This document shows, piece by piece, positions 38,226 to 53,995 of a stretch of DNA of 64,000 nucleotides. The notes under the pieces were generated by a model. That model did no database searches, was not told the DNA's origin, and worked only from the letters and a program-made list of their open reading frames with translations. The position numbers and the translations under genes were made by a program. The stretch's first letter is position 1. Each line of letters begins with the position of its first letter. Source of the DNA: Patagioenas fasciata. Its lineage: Eukaryota > Chordata > Aves > Columbiformes > Columbidae. The DNA lies in contig NC_092525.1 of assembly GCF_037038585.1 (NCBI RefSeq), forward strand, positions 17,836,867-17,900,866. The letters run 5' to 3'.

Positions 38226-40045
38226 AGACTCAGGGAAGGATGAGGATGAAGGCAGACATGTCACATCTTCTAAAATGTGGCATGGACTAGGATCTGGAGT
38301 CTGCAGGGCTGAGCTATCAACTGCAAACCTAACAAATCTTTTTTTTTTTTTTCCTCATTTTCTGCTTTTTGGAGTAGGTTAAATCGTTCGGGTGGACTCA
38401 GCAGGGGTGCAGTGTGTCAAAGCTTTGCAGAGCTGGAAACAGGGTCGAGGCACTTCCCTGGGTACCCCAAAAGGCCAGCACTAACTGATGCTATAAACAC
38501 GCTATGAACTACCCCCAATCCTTATCAAAGCGTTACCAGCTATCAGTGCCGTTTCTTCTGAGCAGGCATCAGTAATTCCAGTTATCTTCCTTGGGTATCC
38601 CCCATTCCCACCGTATCGGAGCATCCCAGAAGCTTTAATCCATCCATGCAGTGCAGAGCCGTGTAATAAGTGATGGGGAAACCGGGGAGTTCAAGGAACA
38701 GATCCCCGGAGATGCAAGAGGATAAGTTAAAATAACCACGCTATAAATAAGCAGCGTGGAGCACTGAAAGCAAATAAAGAATAACACACTACAAGCTTTA
38801 CTTGAAGGGATTGATATTGCACAATATGTACAAATATAATATAAAGGTGGGAATTTTAATTCTTTTGGTGCTGTTTTGAAATTCAAAATATCAAGCAGCC
38901 CCGCAGGGACACGCTGCCTCGTGGCTGCCGGGGCAGTTTGTTCATGTTCTCGGCTGTGCCAGCTTTGGGTGCATGTCCCCTGCAGCTGGGGGACCCCAGT
39001 TTGGGGTGGCCACAGGTACCCCAGCATGTGGTCAGGCTGCAGGGACAGGGACACTGACCCTTGTGCCACCCCGGCTCCCCTGACAGCACCCGGGGGAAGC
39101 CAAGGCTTTGGTCTCAGCTTGATTTTGGCACTCCTCATGGATTCCACTGCCTTTTGATCTCCAAACTTTTGTTTTTAAACTGAGTTCTTTTTTCCAGCTT
39201 ACGCAGCTCTTTTTCCTCCTTGTATTAATATTTATCTGCCATTGCACCCTCTGATGGAGCTGCACGTAGATGATACAGCCCTTGTCTGTCCTCAGATTGC
39301 TGGGACCCCGAACTCCGGCATCACCCGCAATGCCCCTCGACGGAGTCAGCTCCCTTGACCATGGATGTGACCCTCGGCCGTATCTCTGCTTTCTCACCTC
39401 CTGGGCAGACGTTTTGCTGCTTATCACTCTTTTTTTGCTTCTCCTAATAATTTCTGAGTCTCTGCTTACTCCAAACAGGGCCCTGAGCTGCTTTTTTGGG
39501 AATTAAAGAAAAAAGCAAAAAATTAATGGATCTACAATCTGGTGGTGATGAGCAGAGGCACTTCAGCTCATGGTTTTTCATTCCCTTCACCAAAATACGT
39601 GTGAGGGATCCCATGGGGTGCAGGCAATAGCCAGAGCCTTGCTGTGCCTCATGCTCGCCATTAATTTTATTGAGAGAAGTTCAATAGGAAAATAAAAACC
39701 ACTTTACGTGCAACAAGGATAGGAGGGCAGGAGCTGCTGGCTTCATCTGCACAGTCAGAACTGGCTTTTTAACAGATATTTTGGATTGTATCTAATAAAG
39801 GAGTTGGCTGTAAGACAGGACCCAAACAGCAGTATTGCACCCAAACCCAAAACCTGGGGGACCCCCTTTACAGAGGGATTTTTTCTCATGTTCAAGTGGG
39901 AATGTTCTGCCTCCTCTTCTTCCCCACTTCTCCTCCTCCTAGGCTCCTACAAAGAAACCGAAGTCAGAAATAACCGCAGCCTCATGCAGAGCCCTGTTTT
40001 GAGCAGCGATGGGGTACAACTCACACAGACACTGCCAACACAGGG
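38226..40045. other. AK4-DNAJC6 intergenic spacer
   Basis: About 1.8 kb between the DNAJC6 short-isoform promoter and the likely AK4 3' end. It has a poly(T) tract at 38339-38352. No exon or repeat family was recognised; the long open frames here have no homology. Confidence 0.55.
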
Positions 40046-42652
40046 ATAAGCAAGAGAAAAAAAGATTTATTTACATCATTTGAGCAGTAACACAGCTGCA
40101 GCAATTCACCAGGAAGAAACTCCAGGAAAAAAAGCTCAACATGACACAGCAGGGATGCCCCATGCGTGGAGGACCCTCCTCCCATCACACAGTATCTTGG
40201 GTCGGTACAAAATTGCTGTCGCTTTACAAAAGGTCTGAGATTCACAGTAAAATACCAAAGGAGAGCGCGGTGGGGAGGAACGGCAAGGGACACATATCGC
40301 TCCAGGAGCTCGTCCCTGCCGATATTTGGTCTATGAAAATGCACCGTATGACAACTCTTGTAGAAAAATCGATCCCGAGGGCTTGACACATGCACAGTCA
40401 CGGGATTTCTACATCTATGATGGAGCTCAAAGCCTTTAAAATAAGCGCTTGGGCAGTTCTCCTGGAGCAAAGGCATCTGCACGCCCTGCCCTGCCGCTGG
40501 GCGCTGCTTGGGGCAAACCTCTCCGCAGGAGGCGTTTTGCAGGAGGGAAGGATGAGACACAAGAATCAGGCGAGGGACAGCAGGGAGCAGCCCCCCTGCC
40601 CGGCACTCAGCCTCAGCAGAGCCGTCCGCCGTGGTCAGGCTGCTTGTGTAGCCTAAAAAACACCCCCCACCATCTCCTCTCCACTATTAGGAAGAAAACA
40701 GCACCCACGTTTTGGCTATTTCTAGACTTGTGTTTAAAAATGGCCCAGACCTTCATCTGAGGGTTATGAGAAAAATTGAAAAATCTTTCTTAAATAGGAT
40801 TTTGTTGCAGGGTGGAAGTTCTGTGTCGTCCTATCTTGGGAGCTCTGGGGGGATGGAAAGATCCGCAGGGACAGCGGTGAAACCTGATGTTCTACCCATT
40901 CCCACATGGGAAATTCCCATCCGAGTGGGACGCAGAGCATCCTCTGCAGCATCGCTGTCATGGGCAGCAGGCAGGCAGTGAGCAGGCAGAACACGGGCAG
41001 AGATCCCGCTCGGCAGATGCCCGACGACTTCTGGCTCTTTTTAGGAGAGCACCAGAGCAAAGCTGCCTCTGACCAAGAGAGCAAAGATCCTTGGAGAGCA
41101 GGAGGACACAGGGGGCTCAGCGGGGATAATGGACTCCCAGGGATGTGCTGAAGTTTTGCACACCCCAAAAAAGCCAGTTGGCTTCCCCTCCCCTGCTGCA
41201 AGGCTGCTCTCCAAGCAACAATAAAACCCAGTGACATTTCAGCAACAGAAACCTGCCCAGGCTGCTCTAATGAATCAAAGGGGTGTAGGGGAGCAACAGG
41301 TTTTCTGCCTCCCCACCAAGCCACCCTGGCAGACGTCAGCATGCTCTGCCAATGCCAGCAGCTTCCTGCAGAGTTCCCAAAAGTTGATGTGAAAATTCAG
41401 CACTTTTTTTTTTGTTAAACCTTTAAAAATTCACATCTTGCCTTTTTTTTTTTCCTTAAATATATATTCTATAAAATAAGGCAACTCGAGGACACAAAAA
41501 GAACATCCCCATTGCTTAAGTCCTGCATCTTGCCACCAAAGAGGGTTGCAGCACTTCCAGTGGAGAGCAGCCGCTCCACCCAGCTGCAAAGCTCCTGTGA
41601 GGAGGAGCAACACGCTCAGGTGATGCTGTAAATCTGGGGGAAATGCCTGGATATGGCCCTCGGCAGCCCCTGCACATGTCCTGGGGAAGGGAAGGCTCTT
41701 GTCTCTCTGCAGGTTCATGGGGAGGGAGCTGCATCTGCTGGGGATACTGCAGTGGGTACTGCTCGGAGAACATCCCATATCCAGGGGACCTCAGGGACAA
41801 AGGCAGCACAGAGGATGGAATGACTTGATTTCTCCCCAAACCTGAAGCACACATTAATCTTTGGGAGAAACTCTAATCTGTATCTTGTGGTATTAAAAGC
41901 TATAAACAAGGTAACCCCAAAAGAGTGCAACTCCTCCCCAGCGCAGATCCTGCTGAGTGTCACAGCATCTCATGAAAACTAGACAGTACAGCAGCTTTTT
42001 ATAACAGAGGTTTCATCTCTCTCTATGGAAAAAGCACAACTGTGGGTTTTACCTCCAATGTTTTCCTTCTTCTGTGTGTATTAATGCTGGAAATGTGATA
42101 TTCACATTTCTGAGCTTCATAGTGTAAATGTTTTCCATGTTGCTCACCAATTCCCACTGGGCTAAGTCTTGCTTTTTAAAGCCTCATTTCTGTGAGAAAT
42201 AAATTTAATAGAAAATAATTTATATTTTAAAAAACAACAACATAGAGTACTCTGCGGGAAACGCTCCTGTGGAGCAACAGGATGGCACATTACAGGCTCA
42301 AAGACTGGGGTGGGTACGGGGGTGGCAGGGACATCAGGCAAGCTTGAGTAAACCCAGTACAATCATTGCCCAGGTTTGCATCACTGATCTGTGTGTACTT
42401 GGACCATAGGCAAGAATTCTTTATAGCCTCAAAAGAGGAAAAAACGCCCTTATTCTAGCAGACTTGACCTTATCAGCAAAGATCTTTTCACACTGATACT
42501 GGTTATTACCATGTAAACACCAATGTCACCCAGTTCACCCAGGGAAGGGAATTTAGATACCGCACGATCACCTAATCTGAGCACAGCCCCAGCACAGCAC
42601 AGGGAAACCAAATCCATGATGGAATTAACTCTTGGTCCTTGTCACAAGGTGT
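40046..42652 (-). other. AK4: Probable AK4 3' UTR
   Basis: No exon or repeat was recognised between the stop codon and the polyadenylation signal at 40066-40071. Several stretches are A/T-rich and UTR-like, such as 42190-42240. An ATTAAA variant at 42206-42211 could give a shorter form. The extent is inferred. Confidence 0.6.
40066..40071 (-). terminator. AK4: Polyadenylation signal AATAAA, probable AK4 3' end
   Basis: Minus strand reads TGTAAATAAATC, followed within 20-50 bases by a U-rich then GU-rich stretch (TCTTTTTTTCTCTTGC, TGTGTTGGCAGTGTCTGTGTG). This is the layout of a functional mammalian/avian poly(A) site. Cleavage is expected near 40046. Confidence 0.65.
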
Positions 42653-43730
<1,078 letters not shown>

Positions 43731-43767
43731 TCATCCTGATCCATATCTCTTTTCCCAAGTAAAAAGT

Positions 43768-44010
43768 GATAGGAAAGAGGAAACGGCCTCAAGTTGCGTC
43801 AGGGGAGGTTGAGGAACAATTTCTTCCCCAAAGGGCTGTGGGGCATTGGAACAGGCTGCCCAGGGCAGTGGTGGAGTCACCATCCCTGGAGGGGTTGCAC
43901 AAATGTGGAGATGAAGTTCTTGGGGACATGGGGTAGTGCCAGGGGTGGGTTAATGGTTTGACTTGGTGACCTTTAGGGTCTTTTTCAAACCAAAATGATT
44001 CTATGACCAT
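43768..44010 (+). repeat. CR1 LINE 3'-end fragment in AK4 intron 3
   Basis: Plus-strand CR1: GGCCTCAAGTTGCGTCAGGG, GGGCATTGGAACAGGCTGCC, GGTGACCTTTAGGGTC and the tail ATGATTCTATGACC. It fills about 40% of the 594-bp intron (43641-44234), antisense to AK4. Confidence 0.94.
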
Positions 44011-44150
44011 CCTCAGTGTTTAACATAAACCCCGTCTTTCCTAATGACATTTTGCACAGCTCCTTCGGGCTGGCTCCCAAGAGAAAAGCCCTCTGGGTGC
44101 TCAGCACTTGCTGCCTGGGATTTCTTCCCCGATGCTTTTTTGTGATGTCA

Positions 44151-46697
<2,547 letters not shown>

Positions 46698-46817
46698 CAT
46701 CGAGCAGCCAGTGTTGGTCCTGCCGCTTCTCCAGCTCTGTCATCATCACACGTGTGATGACGTGGTCCGGCACCAGAAGGCCTCGCTCAATGTACTGCTT
46801 TGCCAAGACACCAACTT
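46698..46817 (-). CDS. AK4: AK4 exon 2 (NMP-binding domain, residues 49-89)
   Basis: Acceptor TTGAACAG|AAGTTG, donor GATG|GTGAGT. Encodes EVGVLAKQYIERGLLVPDHV then ITRVMMTELEKRQDQHWLLD. LLVPDHV lies in the AMP-binding region of the family. Contains an 18-bp perfect palindrome at 46743-46760. Confidence 0.97.
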
Positions 46818-49096
46818 CTGTTCAAGAGCAGAAAAAAGAAAAAGGAAAAAAACCAAGAGCATGACATTTCTGCTTAAAAAATATCGCTCCCCCTCAAATT
46901 CTGCCCATTCTTCCAAACTGCTCTTCCAGGAGGTTTTCGGCAACATCCCTCTGCTCATAGCTGCTGCTTCTGATAGCCAGGGGCCACATGGTCCTTTTGG
47001 TGCTGTAGAAATGAAAAAGCCTGAAATACCTGAGAGCAGGAACCCAGCGAGCACCGGCCGTGCCAGCCAGACACGCACACCATGTGCCATGCACAGAGCC
47101 CCTTTGGTTTTGGGGATGGCACCGGTGCTGTTACAGGTGACACTGGCACGAATATCAAATGTCACAGACTCTGAACCAGCTGCAAGGGATGCTGCCAATG
47201 TCCACACAGATACCGGATGCCAATAATGCCTGCTCCCATACACACTGAGCCACAGTGGCAAATTCTGGTGCCTCACAGAAGGTTTCCAGTAAAGCCATGA
47301 AGACAAATGATGCACTTAAGCAATCCTTGCAGATCTGGCAGCATTGGCTCATAGGCACAAAGCTTCCATCATCAGGAGAAGCTGGTGTCATCGTTTATAA
47401 AGTATACGAAGGGGTGTAAATTCGCCATTTCATGTGCAAAACGTGGCAGTAAACAGGCATCGCCAGCGAGCTCATGCAAAACCCAAACGTCCAAGCATTT
47501 GTTAAATTGTTGCTGAAAGCAGAAGACAGTTTCCCATCCAAAGGGCTTTAAGACTTCAGAGGCTCAACTCAAGATACTCTCAGATAATACAACTATTTCC
47601 AAGATCAAACCCTTGGGAACATAATTGCAGTATCACTGCAAGGTAAATACCTCGCGTCGCTCAGCTGGAGCTGACAGCGCAGTAGGAGAAGCCAGCAGTG
47701 GTTTCTGCACAGGTACCACTGTGTCTGGATCCACCTTCATGGCACCACCCAGGCAGCTGCTGCCAGCAGCCAAAGTCGTAAGGGTTAATTCTGCTTATAT
47801 TTTTCTTGCAGCTGGGATAAAACAGATATTACTTCAAGGAGAGATGCAATAAATTCAGTTGCTTCTTCCATTACTGTTTGCCTGAAATTTTCTTTTAGCC
47901 ACTCAGAGACACAAAGAAACTGTTTGGAAAATGCAAATATTCTTTGCCATGATGTGTGACAAGCCCCGATCCTGCCACCAGAAGAGGTCTGGCCTCTTTC
48001 CTCTTGGACCAGGACCCCAACAACACCTCTTCTGCTCTCTTCCCACAGCACCTGAAAGAGCATTTGTCACCAGAAATGAACAATTTCGCAATCAGTTTTT
48101 GCAAGATTTCTGGTGAGGACAGCACATTTCAGCCCTCTGAAAGTACGAGTCCTCTCTAAACAATGCTACGGGATCTTGCATTTGGGGGCAGGCTCTGGTT
48201 TTCCAGCTTGCAGCGAGATGTCAAAGTGGGCAGGCACATGCACCTGCCCACGGGCTGAATTCCTGAGCTGCAGAAGGGGTGTTTTTGCAAGATGTACAGT
48301 TCCTGGAGAGAGTTCATCTGGTCTAATGGAGGACCCTGATGCAGCCTGCATGGCATGTAGGGCCGAGGTGTGCTCAGGAAACCTTGCAAGCTCCTGAAAT
48401 GATTTGCAGAGGACAGCAGGCCTGGGCTGCTGGCCAAACCATGTTCCCTGCTTGGAAACCTGTCACCAAAACTGGGCTGGCAGCGGGCACCAAGTCACCG
48501 GTGCGGGGCTGAGTCACTGTGGGGACAGGGACTGTGTCCCCCTCCCTCTGCTCCATAAAGGCATTTCAGCTCACCCTGCTGGGCAGCTCTTTGCTGGGAG
48601 CCGTGGTAGCTGCCAAGCACTGAGAGCAGAAAATACCTGTTTTCAACAACACGTTTTTTGTTGCTGCCCGTACGTCGCCAGCGCTGCTGGCAGCTCTCCT
48701 GCTTGGGGAAGCAAAGGACGTGGGGATGGCGATAATACGTGACGCCTTACGCAACCAGCATGGAGACCTGCTAAAGCATAAATATTATTGCATCCGCCTA
48801 CATTTTTTTAATATTTATTCATATGGCATGCAGATTGCCCCAGGGTTGCAAGGAAGGTGCTGGCTGGCAGGGCAGAGCTGCTCCCGGGGCAGAGCCTGCT
48901 GGCTGTGGGGGCTGGAGCTGCACAGAAGATCCTGCTGCCATCCCGATGAGGGCTGGGCATCCGAGGGACCGGCTGCTGCTCGGCAGGGCTGCTGGAGCCA
49001 GGCCTGGTGCTGCAAACCAAAAATACACCGAGCTGCGGTTGTGAAATCTGGAAATACAAACTGTAGGTTGAGCCGAGGCCCAGGGCTCTGCAGCAC

Positions 49097-49385
49097 AGAA
49101 TGACAGAATGGTTGGGGTTGGAGGAACCTCTGGAGATCCCCCAGTCCAACCCCTGCTAAAGCAGGTTCACCCAGAGCAGATTACACAGGGTTGGTCCAGG
49201 CAGGTTTGAATGTCTCCAGAGAAGGAGACTCCACACCCACTCTGGGCAGCCTGGTCCAGGCTCTGGCACCTCCCAGCAAAGAAGTTTCTCCTCATGTTCA
49301 GATGGACTCTCCTGTGTTTCAATCTGTGCCCGTTGCCCCTCACCCGGGCATTGGGCACCACTGAACAGAGTCTGGTCCATCCTCT
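49097..49385 (-). repeat. CR1 LINE 3'-end fragment
   Basis: Reverse-strand CR1 with GAATGGTTGGGGTTGGAGGA, CAGGCAGGTTTGAATGTCTC and TCTGGGCAGCCTGGTCCAGG. Same subfamily style as the 22.4 kb copy. Its 5' end meets the next fragment. Confidence 0.92.
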
Positions 49386-49527
49386 TGACTCCCAGGTAGT
49401 GACAGGACAAGAGAAAACGGCCTCAAGTTGCACCAGGGGAGAGTTAGATTGGATATTAGGAAAAATTACTTCCCAGAAAGGGCTGTCAGGCATTGGAACA
49501 GGCTGCCCAGGGCAGTGGTGGAGTCCC
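49386..49527 (+). repeat. CR1 LINE fragment, opposite orientation, abutting the previous one
   Basis: Plus-strand CR1: CTCCCAGGTAGTGACAGGAC, GGCCTCAAGTTGCACCAGGG, CATTGGAACAGGCTGCCCAG and GGCAGTGGTGGAGTC. It lacks the CR1 3' tail, stopping at GGAGTCCCATTAATC. Confidence 0.9.
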
Positions 49528-51974
49528 ATTAATCTAATGAGCGCGGGTTTAATCCACCCTTCAGACTCTCTGTGGCTTCCCCGGATGAGACCCTGACCTG
49601 CAGCCACCACCCTTGTCACAGCAACACCACGGACATCTCCCACCCACCAAGGCCATGAGTAACAAACCAGCTACCCAGGACGAGGAAGGGCGGGCTGGAG
49701 AGGCTGTTCCCAAACACAGTGCTCGGCCTCCAGACCCTGGACTTTCTGCCTCATGGCAAAACATGACTTTTTTTGTTTAGGCTACAGCAACACAATCTGG
49801 AGTTAATGGAGAGGTGGAGGTTAACAGGGCACCGACCACATGTGCACCAGCGCAGTTAAACTGCAACAACCCTGACTGGCCGAGGCCAGATATCACCCCG
49901 GTTTTGGGACCCTGAGACCTCTTTCCCAATGCAGATACTGCATCCAAGGCCGTTGCTCCCACCCCATTCCTGCTGGTAGGACATCACTTTGGGGAGCTGG
50001 AGCCTGATGTGGCCCCAAATTCTGACCCTCAGCCAAAGCCACGGGGAAAATAAATTAAGTTGTATTGCAAATTAACTGCTGAGTCCTGCTAAGACCCTGC
50101 GTACCGGGGCAAGTACTGGCCAGAGAAAGTGCTCACCACACTCCAGCACCGCTGCCTGGCACCAAAACCAGCTTCTAAGTCTTCCAAGATCTGAAAAAGG
50201 CCCTTTCTTACAGCAGAACAGCTACTCACTAAGCAGAACACTAATTAACAGACAGATGTCCGGTGGCGGATGTACTCAGAGGGTCGCTGTAGCTAAACTT
50301 CAAACAACCCAGCAGCAGCCGGGTGTTCAGCTGCTTCGCTCGGATTACTCTATAAACGCTGGACCTACGGGTCCCTTTGGGACAAGGATTCTGTAATGCA
50401 GCTTTTTATATCGAAGGGTGCCAGCTCCCCTAAAATGCAAAGGCAGCGGTGCAGATGATAAATGCAGGAGGAGACTCTCCTTGCACCTGGTCTCCCCCGG
50501 AGCTGGCACACCGCAGCGCTGTCATGTTACAGCTTGCCCAAAGCAAAGAGGAAAAAATAAAGAAAGAAAAAGCAAATAGCTGCAGCTTACTGAGAGCTGT
50601 AACCAGAGGCTGAGTCAAAGGTGGGACCAGAATTTCATGCCAGGTGTACCAAACTAAGGCTGATTTACTTCTGAGTAATTCTACCCACGTTTCTCAGTGT
50701 TGTTTCCTTTGGGAAAATGAATTTAGCCGATGTGCTCTGGGAAACACCTTCAGCTAACTCTGTTTACAGCCCCTTCTTTCTTCTCCAGTGTCCCCAGAGA
50801 AGCTCTACAGCAGGAGTATGAACCAAAATATAATATTCAAGAAAGACACTGATTTAGAGCTTGATCACGCAAGCTCCCAGGTGGCCACACAGTCTCAGCA
50901 CGCTGCCCCGCTCCCGCATGCTGCACCTCTGCTCCCTTTTCATCCAGGTCTTTTGTCCTTCAGCCAAAGCAGTCATCGGAATTTTCCGAAATTTGAGCCT
51001 CCCTCCAAAGGAAATATTATTGTCCTTCTTATTTATAAAAGGAAATCTGGATATTTTTTAAATAGTGACCAGTGCAGGGACGTACTCAATGCCCCTGCCA
51101 GAGCGTACAGCTCTCCAAAACTTTTATCCCCCTCCCCCTTTTTTTCCTCCTCTTTTTGTTACATCTCTAAAAAGGGAAATTGCTTCTGGGTTCTCTTGGC
51201 TTGTTTTGTATCAATGCCGTTTTACCGTTCTGCCCAGTGAGTCAGCTTCCCCTCTGAGTTGGTCTTTCACACGTTAGCAGAGGAGTTGCTGGAAAAAGAA
51301 ATAACGCTGGGATTGCCTAATGGCAGCTGCAGAGGGACCCAAACGCAAGCCAGGGTGCAGGACACCCGCTCCCGAGACTACTTGGGGCTGGGGAGCATCT
51401 CAGCAGCTGCACAGGATGCAAATACAGCAAAGACCATTCAGTCTCCCAAGGGCTTTGGACCTGGATGTCAAACACTGGACGGGCAGAAGCAACGAGCTGC
51501 TGCAACCCCTAAAGAGCTGAGTCTGAGGGGGGTGACCTGCGCAGGGTGGGTGCTGCACCCACCTCCCAGCTTTCTGGAAGGGAATTTCATAAGGAGTAGG
51601 GGACATGCACTGGCACCCCACAGAACCCCACGGGCTGTGCTGCAGAGGCTGGCACGGCACATCACGGCACCCAAGCTCAGCACCCCGCGACCTGCAGCGA
51701 TTTTCCCAACGGGGTTTCCCCCGTGGACGAATGCACATTCTCCAATCCATCCCTCCCACCGTGGGTGTCGCGCAGGCACAGCACGCACCAGCATTTCAGC
51801 CATCTGCCATTCACTGCTTCGCAGTTTTTACCCCGTTCCTGTACAACCACCTAAAGCAGGATGAAGTTATTAATAACACACGACCTGTGCCCGTGGATGC
51901 TGCCTTTAACCATCGGTGCTCGAGCAGGCGGGTTATTCGTACCATACCCGCCTGACACTGGGATGAAACTACTA

Positions 51975-52475
<501 letters not shown>

Positions 52476-52536
52476 TCAGCAGGGCGAGAGGGGGGGGGGC
52501 ACCGGCAGGCAGCGCCGCCCGCCCCCTCGGGCCGCG

Positions 52537-52555
52537 GCACCCTGGGACTTGTAGT
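52537..52555 (-). promoter_or_regulatory. ZNF143 (Staf)-type binding site
   Basis: Minus strand reads ACTACAAGTCCCAGGGTGC, close to the vertebrate promoter motif ACTACAATTCCCAGCATGC bound by ZNF143. It lies 167 bp upstream of the AK4 ATG, a typical position in CpG-island promoters. Confidence 0.65.
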
Positions 52556-52714
52556 CCCGCAGCCCGACGGGGCCCCCGCCGCATGGGGCGGCTCTGCCCG
52601 GCCCCCGGGGTCCCCGACGAGGGAGGGGATGCGGCGGGGGGGGGCTGCAGGCCGGGCTGAGGGTCGTACAGAAAGAGCCGGCGGTACTGGCGGCACTTTG
52701 GGCGACCGGTGCAC

Positions 52715-52754
52715 GTCCCGCACGGCCACCACGCGTCCCGCACGGCCACCACGC
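52715..52754. repeat. Direct 20-bp tandem duplication
   Basis: GTCCCGCACGGCCACCACGC occurs twice back to back without mismatches. Confidence 0.92.
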
Positions 52755-52860
52755 TGGGTGCGGGGGGGTGTGGTGAACCCAACCGCCCATAGCTGTGCTC
52801 GCACAGAGCCCGGGTGCTCACGGGGGCCTGCGGCCGCAGCTGCGAGCACAGAGGCAGGGA

Positions 52861-53262
52861 ACGCACAGGCTGCAAACGCACCGTGTGCAGACGCAGTCTG
52901 GAGACGTGCAGCCTGGAAACAGCCAGCCTGCTAACGCACAAATGCAGTCTGAGAAATGCCCAGCCTGCAAATACACGCTGTGCGAAAGCAGTCTGAAAAG
53001 AATGCACAACCTGTAAATGCACAGCGCGCAAATGCATTCTGTTAAGTGCACAACCTGTAAACGCACAGCGTGCAAGACGATGCACAATCTGCAAATATAC
53101 GGCGTGCCAATGCAGTCTGAAAAAACCCGCACAACTCATTAATGCACAACGTGCAAACGCAGTCTGGAAAATGCACCACCTGTACATACACAGCGCGCAA
53201 AAAACACTCCCGAGCTGTAAGTGCGCCGCGTGCAAACGCAGTGTGCACACGCACAGCCTGCC
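52861..53262. repeat. Degenerate minisatellite, about nine units of about 45 bp
   Basis: Repeating block built of TGCACAACCTGYAAAYGCAC, AGCGTGCAAACGCAGTCTG and an A-rich spacer. Clear unit starts are near 52861, 52904, 52955, 53001, 53045, 53080, 53125 and 53170. Units differ by substitutions and small indels, so the array is old. It lies between the AK4 CpG island and the next one. The open frames through it are chance products of the repeat. Confidence 0.85.
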
Positions 53263-53264
53263 AT

Positions 53265-53995
53265 CTTCACGGGCGGCTCGAGGCTGGTGGCGACAGGACC
53301 GGGGACACCGCCGCGTGAGTGCACGCGTGACCCCGCGCCACCAACGAGACCCCTCCCGGGACTCCCCGCGGGCTGCGGCCCCACGGGTGCGTGCGCGCCC
53401 GCTGCCATGCAAGAGCGCGATTCCACCCGTGCGTCTGTCCCCGAGCGCCCACGCCCGCGTCCCCGCGGCGCGTCCCCGTGTGCGTGTCCCCGTGTCCGTG
53501 TGCGTGTCCCCCCCGCCCCCGGAAGCGCCCGTCACATGGCCGCGCGGCGCTGCCATAAACACGGCAAGATGGCGGCCCTCACGCTGCCCGCCCGTGCTGC
53601 GTCATGTCGCCCCCGGCCCCTCTGGCCGTCGCGCCCGCAGGTGGGTCCGGTCCGGCCCGGCCCGGCCCCGCGCCGCCCGCCGGCGGGAGGAGGGGGGAGC
53701 GCGGAGCCGCGGGGCGGGCGGGCGGTGGGGCCGGGGCGCGGCGCTCCCCCGTTGCGCACTATTATTTTCCGGGCGGTGTGGAGGCGGGCGGGGCCCGGCG
53801 GGGGGAGCGGGGCCCTTCCCCGGGTGGCTCCATCCTTGAGGGGGGCGGGCAGGCTCTGAGCGGACCGTTGGCCGGCGGTGGCTCCTGGCCCGCCCGCCCC
53901 CGGGCTCAGGTAACGAACCGCGGGGGAAAGTTGGGAGGGAGCGGCTGTGGGGCCGGGGGCCCGTCCCTCCTCACACGCCCCCTCTGTCCCCCTGT
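53265..53995 (+). promoter_or_regulatory. CpG island, candidate promoter of the plus-strand miR-101-1 primary transcript
   Basis: The densest CpG block in the window. It includes a YY1-type AAGATGGCGGC (53566-53576), TGCGTCATG just downstream, many GGGCGG boxes and G-rich runs. Two good plus-strand donors follow: GCAG|GTGGGT (exon end 53640) and CTCAG|GTAACG (exon end 53909). About 1 kb from AK4 exon 1, it could act with it as a divergent promoter. It is assigned to the miR-101 transcript because that is the next plus-strand feature; a distal JAK1 first exon is the alternative. Confidence 0.55.

Noticed and set aside
50788-51864. Open frames of 150 and 201 codons on the plus strand in AK4 intron 1
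   Set aside because: No recognisable domain, no conserved splice structure and no repeat match; judged chance.
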